From contig NW_022145606.1 in NCBI RefSeq assembly GCF_000002235.5, positions 45,026,692-45,090,691 of the forward strand: DNA of 64,000 bases, given 5' to 3'. Source of the DNA: Strongylocentrotus purpuratus. Lineage: Eukaryota; Echinodermata; Echinoidea; Camarodonta; Strongylocentrotidae. The notes under the pieces are model-generated. The model saw only the letters and a program-made list of their open reading frames with translations, made no database searches and had not been told where the DNA came from. Made by a program: the position numbers and the translations under genes. Positions 1 to 16,545 of this stretch are shown one piece after another (within the stretch, counting starts at the first letter, position 1; each line of letters starts with the position of its first letter).

Positions 1-1032
1 GGTCAAGAGGTCAAAGTACCCCAACATGTACAAATTTTCAAAATGGCGGCAGATTTGGAATCCTTATTGAATACCCTTTCCAACAATACAAATTTTGTGA
101 AGATTGACCCATTAGGTCCCGAGATACAAGGGTTCAAAGGTAGGCCCGCCACCCCCATTTTTGCAAAAATCTCAAAATTTGGTTGGCCGTATCTCCCAAA
201 CCCCTCACCCAATTGACATAAAATTTGGGATTTGGTGCTGTGAGATCACACTCAACAAGTACAGTAAGTTTCATCAAAATCAAAAATGGTCGGGTTAAGA
301 TTTTCAGATTTTTTGGGTGATTTGATATGGAATGACCCAGTTGCTTCAGAGACCTTTGCACCCACATTAATTGGTAATTCAACCAAATCTAGTATCAGCG
401 AACTATGATGCAATATATATTGTATATGGACACTGACTACTATGTGGCTTAAAAACAATTCTAATATTTGGTCTGTACAAGGTAACATTATGTTGAAGGA
501 TTTGAAATTGACTATTTCATATTTTCTCTATAAAACAATTAACATTGCAGACCATAGTAATTTAAAGCAAGAGTTGCTCTAAATGGTAATTAATTTTAAG
601 ATTACAAATTATAAAGTAAACTCTATTCTTTAATATGTTTCTAATAAAATGAAGATCAGAAAACAGAATGTTTCGTTGAAAAAGGAGTTTCAAAGAAAGT
701 TCCTTGTACATGTACATGTATATACATGCTTAAAGTACAGTGTACATTATATCTTAACTGCACAACACGTAGTGACAAAATTAAAAATGTTACAGAGCAT
801 TTCAGTTACCTGTTTATGAAGAAACAAATGTGACATAAAAACAAATTTGGCGCCTAAAACTTCAAGTCAAATATATACCTGTATATATAAACATCACAAC
901 GTGTATAAATAATGAACATATTTTTCTTGTATTTGTCTGGGTATGATGTGTTAATATGGTGCAATCGTATCATTTTGCAATGTACAACATACGATTAATG
1001 ACTAAATAATTCTTACCACTTGTAAATATGAT
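1..1032. other. Non-coding stretch, probably ACTL6A intron 7
   Basis: No conserved exon is seen on either strand. The first 400 bases are a moderately complex sequence that looks like a dispersed repeat but has no second copy in this window. The rest is AT-rich. Since ACTL6A exon 7 ends at 2253 on the minus strand and later exons are not found here, this is most likely intronic. Confidence 0.4.
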
Positions 1033-1236
1033 GTTTGTGTATTTTTCATAATTCAAGAATGAGAGGTATAAATTGTTGAAAAAGGGTATTTGTTGAATAC
1101 TTTCAGATGTAAGCTTCGATACGTCACATTCTCAAGAAAGGGAAGTTGGGACGAATAATTTTTTGTATACTTAAAAATAACAGAACTTGGTAAGAGAATG
1201 AATACTATAGTAGTTAACTGTAAATGTATAACATCA
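1033..1236 (+). repeat. Dispersed repeat, copy 1 (about 205 bp)
   Basis: The stretch around AATTCAAGAATGA, TGTAAGCTTCGATA and AACTTGGTAA recurs in the same order at 36030-36230. Both copies are diverged and non-coding. The family is not recognised. Confidence 0.6.
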
Positions 1237-1374
1237 CAATAAATGATCAAAATAGATGATTAAAAGCCTTTTAAAGATATTTTCTGTCAATAAAGCACTT
1301 ATTTGGATAATAGCAACATATGCCTACACGTATCTTGTTATCATTGTAGTTCTATTAGAGAACCCATCGGGAAG

Positions 1375-1812
1375 AGCCTATCAGAAGTTGTCTCTAAAAA
1401 TCTGCCATTTTGTCGTTGACATTTACATGTAAAGGCTAGACTTGGCCATCCTGAAATATTCATTGTGTAAAGATGCTTCCCTTATCTTAGTCTACCTTTC
1501 ATGGAGCAATTAAATAATGCGGATCAGCAAACAGAATGAGCCCTTACCTTAGACCCTGTAAGCCGAGACAAAGATCTGCCATTTTCTTATTGAAATATGA
1601 AGGCTAAAATAAGCTCTCATGAATATTAATTTGTGTATGCTGCTTCCCAGAGCATATTCAGGTTTGCACACAGCACAAATGGATTTGAGAAGCAGCATAC
1701 AGAAAAGGCCCTACCTCGGATGCTATATTGTAGGCAGGGACGAAGATCTGTCATTTTGTTACTGGCATTTTGAAAGCTAAACATTCATATTGCATGCTGC
1801 TTCCCCTTGGTA
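1375..1812. repeat. Three ~180-bp tandem units carrying the 3' edge of ACTL6A exon 7
   Basis: Units with the theme ATCTGCCATTTTG followed by AGGCTAAA and GCTTCCC start near 1390, 1570 and 1747. Two contain a degraded copy of the end of exon 7 plus its donor (near 1545-1585 and 1703-1757), seen on the plus strand as TTACCTTAGA and TGTAGGCAGGGACGA. The true exon edge is at 2253. Confidence 0.65.
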
Positions 1813-1823
1813 TAGCTTGCTTT

Positions 1824-2196
1824 CAGAGATGCGAACCTCTTGACTAAAAAAAAATCCAAAAAAAAATCAGATTTTCAAGAAAAACTTGACACTACCACTG
1901 GCGCCTTGGCCCTGGGCCAGTAAAATTTCAGAAAAATCTCATACTGGAACGGTCAAGTAAAATGTTTGCTCTTTCATTATAATTTAATGAGACAATTGTA
2001 AAGCAAAGTTTTTGTAGGAGTTGCGGGGGTTTACTTTTACATGTTTTTATGCGATTCCACGGTTTTTATGATTTTTTTTTAATCTTCTTTTTTTTGGGTG
2101 AAAAATTGTATTTTCATAAGAGATGATATTGTATTATCGTATTTTACTCTTATTATCGTACTAAATACGATTTAATCGTACCGGTTGGCATCTCTG
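1824..2196. mobile_element. hAT-like MITE (inferred) with CAGAGATGC ends
   Basis: The left end CAGAGATGCGAACC matches the reverse complement of the right end GGTTGGCATCTCTG with one mismatch. The inside is AT-rich without an open frame. It appears to split a repeat unit from the array before it. A CAGRG-type end suggests hAT, but I see no clear 8-bp target duplication. Confidence 0.45.
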
Positions 2197-2252
2197 TGTT
2201 TTGCATAGAGCATAAATGGAGTTGAGAAGCAGCATAGAGACTAGACTCTTAC

Positions 2253-3823
2253 CTTAGATGCTATTCTGTAGGCAGGGACGACTTCTATCCTCTCATCCTC
2301 AAAGAATTCCTTACATTGCATGCTGATGAAGTCTCCGCCCAATGGACTCTTTACAATGGCTGTATTAAAAGATAGAACAGTGTATATCATGAATATTCAA
2401 TAGCATGAACATTCAAATGACATTCAATATCATGAATATTCAAATGAACATTTTCAATATGAAGTCTCCTCCCAATGGACTCTTTACAATGGCTGTAAGA
2501 TAGAAGTGTTTATCCTGAATATTCAAATTAACATTCGCTGCATGCAGATATGGGTGTATTAAGATAGAACAGTGTATATCATGAATATTCAAATCAATTC
2601 TTTACATTGCATGCTGATGAAATCTCCTCCCAATGGACTCTTTACAATGGCTGTATTAAAAGATAGAACAGTGTATATCATGAATATTCAATAGCATGAA
2701 CATTCAAATGACATTCAATATCATGAATATTCAAATGAACATTTTCAATATGAAGTCTCCTCCCAATGGACTCTTTACAATGGCTGTAAGATAGAAGTGT
2801 TTATCCTGAATATTCAAATTAACATTCGCTGCATGCAGATATGGGTGTATTAAGATAGAACAGTGTATATCATGAATATTCAATATCATGAATATTCAAA
2901 TCAATTCTTTACATTGCATGCTGATGAAATCTCCTCCCAATGGGCTCATTACAATGGCTGTATTAAAGATAGAACAGTGTATATCATGAATATTCAATAG
3001 CATGAATATTCAAATGAACATTTGCTGCATGCAGATATGGGTGTGCAAAGATAGAACAGTGTATATCATGAATATTCAATAGCATGAATATTCAAATGAA
3101 CAATCGCTGCATGTAGATATGGGTGTATTGGAATACACAAACTGGTGACATCATAATCAGGCGCAAAGCAGTGATAATATAATAACACAAAAGCAGGGAG
3201 TCATTTATGTACCTCGGTTTTAACCCTAAAGAACAATCCCTTTCATCTAATTTGACATTGCTGCTACTACACATTTTCATATTGGAATACAGTAAATGAA
3301 TTTAAACTACCATAAGAATTCTTCACTTTCACCACAACTGGAATATCTACTCTTATTATATAATCCATATGGCACTGAATAATGCACTTACCAGATTGGT
3401 TGACATAGCCTTCATAAACAGGCACTGCTGTGGTGTGAGTTGCTCCACTGTCTATAACCAAGCCTGTTGCTCTTCCATTGGCAAAACTGCAAAGTGGCTG
3501 GTTAAGGAAACTAATCTTCATTGCTGGTATTCATTGAAGGTTAACTTTAGTCCGGGCCAAACCCTTACCTAAAGCCTCGTTTAGACATGGCGTTGTGAAG
3601 TGCCTCAAAAATCCACCATGGTAAACTAAACCGACTTAAGTATGAATGTGCTTCACATATCTGTGTCTCATAATGTTGAGATAACATAAGTATGAATGCT
3701 TAAGAAATTTGTTGCATGCAGCTATTTGTTCTAATCCCAACTTGATATTCATTGAAAAATAATTGACAAATACACACAATTCAGACTCGATACAAAGTTT
3801 GTTTTCAAAGCCGAAATCTACGC

Positions 3824-3866
<43 letters not shown>

Positions 3867-6800
3867 AGGACTCTTGCAGAGGAAGAGGGGCAAACAAAAA
3901 CTCTCATACTTCATGTAAAAAAATTTTAAGAGTGCCGAATACGTTGCGAAAGGGTATGCAGAGAATGAGGGGATGAATGGAGGAGCTAACCCATACAATT
4001 TACACTTTATATTAAAGAGAAGGTTGAGTTCTGGAAAGAGGTGGAAAATAATTTGTGAGCGTTATCAATGTATTATGCAAGTGTGGAAGAACATCAGATA
4101 AAAAAATGTTCCCTGAAAAGCATGGCTCTTCAAAGTTAATATTCTAAATATGGCATGTAACATCATAAAAATCAGGACAGATTTTTATGCCACGTTTGTG
4201 TAGTCCCATATACATCCTTCTGTGTACAGTGCTTGTAACTTTACCAAGACTGGGCCAAATTTCTTATCATTTTGATGATTTCAGATCCTTGCAGTACACA
4301 CCAATACTATATGCTAGATGATCAACCTGTTCTGATTGATTCCACAACGTTTCTTTCACAATGCAATCGCATGACCAGAACTCAACTTTCTCTTTAAGTG
4401 TCAAATACATTTCAAAAGCATGAAAGGATACGCAGAGAGAACAGGACTCTTGCAGAGGAAGAGGGCAGGAATGTTGTACTGCTCAAACATCAGCTCTGTC
4501 AGCTTCTCTCTCTTCTGACGTAGGTTCCACTGAAAAAACAAAAACAAATATGAAATGAAAAACGATTGCAATGATAATCATAAGAGTTCACCAGAGCCCC
4601 GTCTTACAAAGAGTTGGTATCAATCGCAACTTATATGCGCAACTATGAACATAAGAGATAGTAGACTGCAAACTTGCGATTGATTGGAGGACTTTTTTTG
4701 GGCTTCAATATACACCATATCATAGACACTGATAACACGTAGGGCCATGCATCTCAGATAATCAGACAGGCCATCGGCTTGTAAAAGTCATGGGATTCCT
4801 GACCTAAAGGGGTATAAATTATGATTTCAGCATGAGCTAAATCAAGGAATTTTTTTCAGAATCTGAGGGAATGTTACCAAGTCACTTTAATGTACCTCGT
4901 AACCCTCGTTCATCTTCTCTTCTCTGCTTGTGTTATTCTTATGTTATATACAGGGGTGATAGTGAGCACTAAAAAAAAAAAGGATTCGGGAAAAAAATTG
5001 ACATCTGACAACATTCATCTCTTTTGAGTAAGAAAATTGGGGAAAAAATCAGGAAAATGGGGGTAAAATGGGGGTAAAATCGGGGTAAAATCGGGAAGAA
5101 AAAAGACAATTAAAAAAAATAATCGACTAAAAAAGAAAAAAGAAAAAATCTGGGAAAAAAAAAAATTGGAAAAAACAATTTATATCGGGTAATCATCAGG
5201 CCTGTATATATATATTGATACCATTTTTTTTAACCTTTGTCTATTTTTAATGAACGTATTGAATAAAGTGAACTTGAGCTTGACTTACCGCAGGTTCGGA
5301 CATGAGCACGGGATGTAGGCTGGGGTCGGACTTGATGTATTTCTTGTAGGCGTGGTCTAAAACGGACTGAAACATGTCCCAGTCTTCAACTAAACACAAA
5401 GAGATGGAAGAAATGGATGTAAAAAAAGGGCAACAATACTTCAATTCTATTGCATTCAGTTAAAAAGACAACATTTTAGAACATATTTGACAAGGACATA
5501 AAATAAACTTCAGGAATAGGTTGCAACCTGAAAGGAAAAACATGGCGGTAATCCTTATATTAATACTTGTCATCAATAACAAATGATTAATTTCCACGAA
5601 AAAGTTAGCTCTCAGCCAATCAAATGCAACTATTTCAGTAGCTTATAGGGTAACAACACGGAGCCTCCATTTAACGTCCTATCCGTGGGACATTAAGAGT
5701 ATTTTCCACTCTAACATAGCCTGTGTCTATGGAACAGGGGAAGGGCACATCAACACATAACGCAGGCCACAGTCATATGCCCGGGTTGGATTTTAACCCA
5801 CGATCTTTGGTTCGACAGGAAGACGCTTTACTGACTGAACCAACTCGCCCCCGCCTCCTCCTTCTCGGCATATCTTCTTTTCCAACGGCATCTTAACTAT
5901 AAGGGACTAACACGTCATATGGGAACAAGACAGTAGTCAGTAACAAAAAATAATCTAGTACTCACCCATGCCATCTTTGAGTGGCGTGCCAAGCTCCATC
6001 CCCTCCCGAACAAACGTCAGGTAAGGCGTATCAACAACGTATCGCTTCTTTATCGCTCCGTCCTTGATGATCGGTTGCGTCTGACCGTCGATGTCCATCG
6101 ATTCTTCATCTTTGCAGTCGACCGACCCGGCTGTTGTCGGGAATTCAGCCTGTAGGTATGACAATTATGTACGTAAGAAACATTAAGAACAAGACTTTAA
6201 AGCATAATGCTGCTTTGTATCATGATTATAATTTCCTTGGGATATCTAAATGATATCCTTATTTGTAGAAATATGTGATAATGTGTCATTTTAGTTTTAG
6301 TTTTTTGAGGGGGGGGGGGGGGGTTATGATGTATTTTTTGGTTATTTTTAACAATGTGTAATATTGTGTGAATGTCAATGTTATGTTTATTTTTAAGTTT
6401 ATTCAGGAGCAACTTATAGCTACTTGCGCCCTCTATATAACAAACATGCATTATCAGTGACCATTGGTCCCCCATGATCCTCTTTTTCTTATGTTAATTG
6501 AGAGCTGATTGATAAGATAAGCACCTGTCCAGTGACCTTGGAGGGTGGTCTTATCCCTCATGTACACTAGTAAAGATGGCCTTTAAAGGAAGACCAACAA
6601 TATCCAATCTGTAAATGACCTACCTTAGGTGAATCCTCTCCAGCATACCCCCCTCTCACAGAGTAGGAGCCCACATCAAACACCAATGCACCGACCTCAT
6701 CTGTAAAACATAAACAAGAAAGATTCTTACTAAAATCCAATCCTTGCATGAAGGAAGGTCCACGCTGGTTTATTCTCGTACCAGCAGGAAAAAAATGAGA

Positions 6801-9720
6801 GTCATTTGGCTCAACAATAGAGGTGCACAGCCTACATGAAGGTCTACACTGTACTTTGGGGGTACCGTCTCTAAGTCTAATGTCAGAGACTTCTGTTTAA
6901 TCCTGTAACCGATAATCGGATCGTTGGCTGGTCGTTGGCTGATCTATTGAAATCAGATTATAAATTCTGATCGCCGATCAATGAAAATGTTGATGTTTCA
7001 TGACTTGAAATTAATAATATTAGTCCAAGAGGAGAGGCAAAACATGCGAGTCGCCATTTCAGATTATAACGACAATGGAAAGAAAATGTGCACCTACATT
7101 ATAATCCAAAATGGCAGCTTGCATGCTTTGCCTCTCCTCTTAAGTCATTATGTGCTTTCAATCTAGCTTCTATCGGAGTCACACCGATGAAAATACCGAT
7201 AGAATTTTCCTTATGTAAACAAAGGTGAACCACCATTTTCCCTGCTGTCGCTTTCATACTGCCGGTGAAATTCACTCGCTGTGGTGAGCACTTGCCGGAA
7301 GTGAAGAATTATTACGTAATTATTAAGCCCATGCCCCATCTAGCTGGCATAGAGCATGTTCAACAAACATAGCTGGTTACGATAAAGTGACATTAGACCA
7401 TTTTAATCAGTGTTTTAATCGCTGTTTTCTCCCGGACACATTCACAGTGGCTGTTTCATCGGTGTCACACCGTTAGAATGAGAATTTCTCCTGCTCTTGA
7501 GCAGGAGAATTTAATCGCCTATTTCTCTTTTTTTCATCGGCTATTTAATCAGCTTTTTCTCCTCTGTAGCATTCATAGTGGCCGTTTCATCTAATGCGTC
7601 CAGACTCCGGATGCATCCAATGAAAATCAGGCCAGTTTGAAAGGGGTATAAGACTAAATATTATAACTTTCAAAGTCATGAAAAGGCACATAAAAAAAAA
7701 AAATTTTTTTTACAACAAATCCAAATGACAAAATAATCCCAGCTCTACATTTTCTTTTAGTATTTGATAGCCCAAAACTTGAAGAAAAAAAAATGTTTTC
7801 CTCTTCCGATCATTTTCTGATCAGAACATATTATCCAATTTCACCTGATCGGCCGAGGATCGGCCCCCGACCCAATTATCAGTTACAAGGTTATTTTGTT
7901 GAGATGTTTAGTAGCTTTAATAGCTTATTTGGGAGACATGCATTCTCCAATTTAGGAAACTACAGGTATTTCCTTTATTTAAATTTGCCGCTAATGGATT
8001 TCCTTGGCTCAAAATAAAAAATATGATGAGCAAGTTCCTCAAGAAAAATCACCCCCCTTTTGGCCATCTTCTTGAAAAATTCACTGTCTACTTTTATTTT
8101 CATAAAAGCTTTTCTTATGATGTACACATCAAACCAGTCGGGTCCTGACCCCAGAGAGGTTAAAATTGATTGGAAAAAATGAATTTGTTGGTGATGTTTC
8201 TTTTGTTCTTATGAAAGGTAAATCTGCTTTATATCATGGGAGATAGTCTCCCAAATCGGACTACAGCTTAGAGACCAAAAATTATACAGTGCGTCCCAGA
8301 AAAATGAAACCGAGAATTAATGATATTTTATCATATTTAAATCACAATTATTATTAATAAATGACACATAGATTCTAGACCTATAAATTTGTAAAGCTTA
8401 GATACTTCTCTTTCATTTGATGCAACTTGTAGGATGCACATTTCATGCATAAGTGATTAAAAACAATTTGAAGATAGGGTATCAATTTGGCGGGCGGTAT
8501 CTGAATTTCAAAGAGAAATTCACATTTCTATCAGTAGGGGCGCTGGTCCAAGAATGAGGATCGTCCTCATAAACAAGGATATCCTCATAAACGAGGACAA
8601 AATGCGTCCTCAAAAATCAGGGTTGTCTGCATTTATGAGGACGTTTTTTTTCATCGGCGCTCTGGGGGTTTCACGTTACAGAACGGCCTGATGGCGATGC
8701 CAAAAATGGATTCCCCGGGGGAAAATAACCCTAGTTCACCGTCTACTTTTATGGGTTGTCCGTCTTCCCAAGGATTTATTGCTTATAATGTGAAAGTCTC
8801 TGTACAATGTCAATGTAAAATGCATCAAGAAAATCATTGCAGAATCCGTTTTTTGCATCGCCAATGCACCGATCAAAAATATGAAACGTCTGCAAAAATG
8901 CAGACGGTCCTTATTTTAGAGGACGCATCGGTCCGTGTTTACGAAGACGATCCTCGTTTATGAAGACGATCCTTATTCTCGGACCAGCGCCCCTACTGTC
9001 TATAAAGTTCATTTTCTGCCCTTTCATAATCTATGACTCCTTATTCCTTAATCAGGAAAAATGAGCCAGGAGTAACTAGTAACAAGGTAATGCTTGCATT
9101 TCCATAATTAGATTAACAAAATTCATTTTCACTAGCTGCCTGCCGTAGCAATAAACACAGTTGATGAAAGACTAAATTACTTAGAGACTAGACTAACTCT
9201 GTTAGAAGACGAAAGACAAGTTGATACATGGCTGATCGTTTTCATATGAAAGTAAATCATGCTTAGAGTTAGACTCTAGGCCTAGATCTAGTTAGATCTA
9301 GACCCAAATTCTGTGTTACTTTTAGTTTTACTGTGTGTTAGTTGTGTGTGTTAGCAAAAAATAACATTTATTAGATCTATAGGGCGCTTTATACAGATGT
9401 TTCTACAGATGTTTCTAAGCGCACAGGGTCCACGCCAGGCGGCCAGTGGTGCGGTGGCGAAGCGGCGTCGGCCTGGCCCGCGCCGTTACTGCTCCCGGCG
9501 CGGAGATAAATTTTTAGCATTCAATCCCGACTGACCGGCTACACACGACAAATATCGCACATTCACACACATGTAAAATCATCACCATTTTTCTTTGTCT
9601 TTGATCCTGATACATAAATAGCTTAAAAAACATCATTATTGGCAGGCAAAGATATCAAAATAATTGAAATTCAAATGAAAAGAAAGAAATCTTACCTCCA
9701 CCATACACCCCACCACTCAT
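2253..9720 (-). CDS. ACTL6A: Actin-like protein 6A (BAF53/Arp4 type), N-terminal half, 7 exons
   Basis: Exons 9696-9720, 6624-6700, 5966-6149, 5289-5389, 4432-4529, 3392-3486 and 2253-2359 (minus strand) have GT/AG edges and join in phase into 229 residues. The product opens [16 protein letters not shown], as ACTL6A does. It holds the first actin phosphate loop ([15 protein letters not shown], residues 17-31), [15 protein letters not shown] (153-167) and the second phosphate loop ([17 protein letters not shown], 173-189). It ends ...AYRIASK at the exon 7 donor. Family members have about 430 residues, so the rest lies left of the window. ACTL6A is a nuclear actin-related subunit of the SWI/SNF (BAF), INO80 and TIP60/NuA4 complexes. 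The start is divergent with UBE2T. Introns hold several MITEs and a SINE, and exons 5 and 7 have partial tandem copies beside them. The ACTL6A/ACTL6B split cannot be decided in an invertebrate. Confidence 0.93.
2385..3090. repeat. Tandem array built from the 5' half and acceptor of ACTL6A exon 7
   Basis: The block CAATGGACTCTTTACAATGG, which is exon 7 coding sequence plus its acceptor on the other strand, recurs near 2473, 2631 and 2766 and, slightly changed, near 2938. The spacers are full of CATGAATATTCAA and AGATAGAACAGTGTATATC. The copies lack the 3' half and donor of the exon. Confidence 0.85.
3800..3895. repeat. Partial copy of ACTL6A exon 5 split by a (GA)n tract
   Basis: CTACGCAGAGAGA, then a ~30-bp GA run, then GCAGGACTCTTGCAGAGGAA repeats the 3' part and donor side of exon 5 (4425-4467). 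Similarity continues into the intron on the 4400 side. On the minus strand it reads [16 protein letters not shown], which shows the origin. Confidence 0.75.
4013..4399. mobile_element. TTAA-type MITE, family C, copy 1
   Basis: The ends TTAAAGAGAAGGTTGAGTTC and GAACTCAACTTTCTCTTTAA are inverted repeats with TTAA outside. The middle (AATTTGGCCCAGTCTTGGTA and GTACACACCAATACTA on the plus strand) is shared with 13227-13602 and 24660-25056. It is non-autonomous. TTAA ends suggest piggyBac- or Kolobok-type mobilisation (inference). Confidence 0.7.
4688..4895. mobile_element. Rearranged fragment of TTAA MITE family B
   Basis: It contains GACACTGATAACACGTAGGG, CATGCATCTCAGAT, GGCTTGTAAAAGTCATGGG and CAGCATGAGCTAAATCAAGG, all found in the full copies at 15713-16105 and 36597-36980, but with the middle missing. 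Confidence 0.6.
5663..5858 (-). mobile_element. tRNA-derived SINE (SURF1-like)
   Basis: On the minus strand it starts with a tRNA-like head having an A box (GGTTCAGTCAGTAAAGCG) and a degraded B box (GGGTTAAAATCC). The tail has GATAGGACGTTAAATGGAGG, a hallmark I associate with sea urchin SINEs. It lies in ACTL6A intron 3, in the gene's orientation. Confidence 0.65.
6407..6597 (+). mobile_element. TTAA MITE family A, copy 1 (~190 bp)
   Basis: It carries TAGCTACTTGCGCCCTCTAT, GGTCCCCCATGATCCTC and CACCTGTCCAGTGACCTTG. Other copies lie at 22040-22145, 24394-24590, 40868-41003 and 63138-63332. Family ends are TTAAAGCCC and GGGCTTTAA. Confidence 0.7.
6902..7889. mobile_element. ~990-bp DNA element with ~75-bp terminal inverted repeats
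   Basis: The left end (CTGTAACCGATAATCGGATC, then TTCTGATC) matches the reverse complement of the right end (GATCAGAACATATTATCC, then CAATTATCAGTTACAAGG). Inside are a hairpin (AAGAGGAGAGGCAAA near 7029 against TTTGCCTCTCCTCTT at 7128-7142) and a perfect short hairpin CTCCTGCTCTTGAGCAGGAG at 7489. No transposase frame is seen. Confidence 0.55.
8532..8998. mobile_element. 467-bp MITE with ~45-bp TIR and 5-bp target duplication
   Basis: Both ends start CAGTAGGGGCGCTGGTCC when read inward. TCTAT lies on each side (8527-8531 and 8999-9003). The inverted arms contain repeated GAGGAT/GAGGAC-type blocks (CCTCATAAACGAGGA). No coding capacity. It lies in ACTL6A intron 1. Confidence 0.7.
9425..9515. 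other. GC-rich patch in ACTL6A intron 1
   Basis: It is strongly GC- and CpG-rich (GTGGCGAAGCGGCGTCGG) against an AT-rich surround, about 200 bp downstream of the ACTL6A start exon. It may be promoter-proximal regulatory DNA or a repeat fragment. The sequence does not decide. Confidence 0.3.
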
Positions 9721-10490
9721 GTTTGTGTCGAATGGATGAAATTTATCAGAAAGTGTAAACTATTTCTATCGGCTTTATAGAAATTGGCAACACCGCACTC
9801 ACCACTGAATTATAATTCTATAAATGGAAAATTAAACATGATTTCATAAAAAAAAGATTTAATTCGGAAGTAAAATTTAAAAAATTGAGTTAAAATAGAT
9901 ACTTTTAAATTAAATCAAAGAATACCATAAATATAAATGAACAATATCTTAACAAAATGTATTATTCTCTATCAATATCTAGTTCGAGCCAGTAGGGGAT
10001 TTTATTCAACTTCCGTTGCGGGAAAAAATTGGAGGCCACAACACCCACAACAACACCAACCATCAAGGATCAAGCAAGCGGAATCTTGTAATTCTCGGAG
10101 CTTCTACAACTGCTATTTCTAATTTCTAGACTATTGCGAGCTGTTTGTGTCTGGCATGTCTAGCTGAGACTGAGGACGGAGGTTTGCCTCGAGTTATTAC
10201 ACTTGAAAATAGACCTAGATCTATAGGAATTAATTGTTGCTTGTTAATTTTTATAAAATAAGTTGTTCCATCTTCAGTCGGTTCAGATTAATTGACAGTA
10301 ACATGGAATTTGGAGAGAGCTAGCATCAGAGGGAAGACGTAGAATAGTTGGCACCTAACACATTTCTTAATATTTCTATGCATTTAACTGACACTAGTGA
10401 CAGATCAAAGTCTTTAGTTTAATTCATTTTTTTTTCTTTGGAACAGCCTGCAGTCTGTGAACAGGGTGAATGTGATTTATGAGAAGCACA
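9721..10490. promoter_or_regulatory. Shared head-to-head promoter region, ACTL6A / UBE2T
   Basis: Start codons of the two genes point away from each other with 770 bp between them, so both promoters and 5' UTRs must lie here unless 5' exons lie elsewhere. Acceptor-like pyrimidine/CAG sites near 10446-10463 suggest that UBE2T has an upstream non-coding exon. No TATA box stands out. Confidence 0.55.
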
Positions 10491-16472
<5,982 letters not shown>

Positions 16473-16539
16473 AATAAGACATTTGAGGTCGGATTTGCAA
16501 TTGAAAATTCAGAACTCAAGAATTTCTGGACAGATTCCT

Positions 16540-16545
16540 AATAAA
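16540..16545 (+). other. Candidate polyadenylation signal of UBE2T
   Basis: AATAAA lies 68 nt after the UBE2T stop. A second AATAAA follows at 17120, so two 3' UTR lengths are possible. Confidence 0.5.

Noticed and set aside
3636-3998. 120-residue minus-strand frame with a Leu-Ser run
   Set aside because: The run is the GA microsatellite, and the conserved part is a piece of duplicated ACTL6A exon 5.
4945-5210. hAT-like MITE (CAGGGGTGATAGTGAG end)
   Set aside because: The right end matches poorly and the interior is simple A-rich sequence, so the ends could not be supported.
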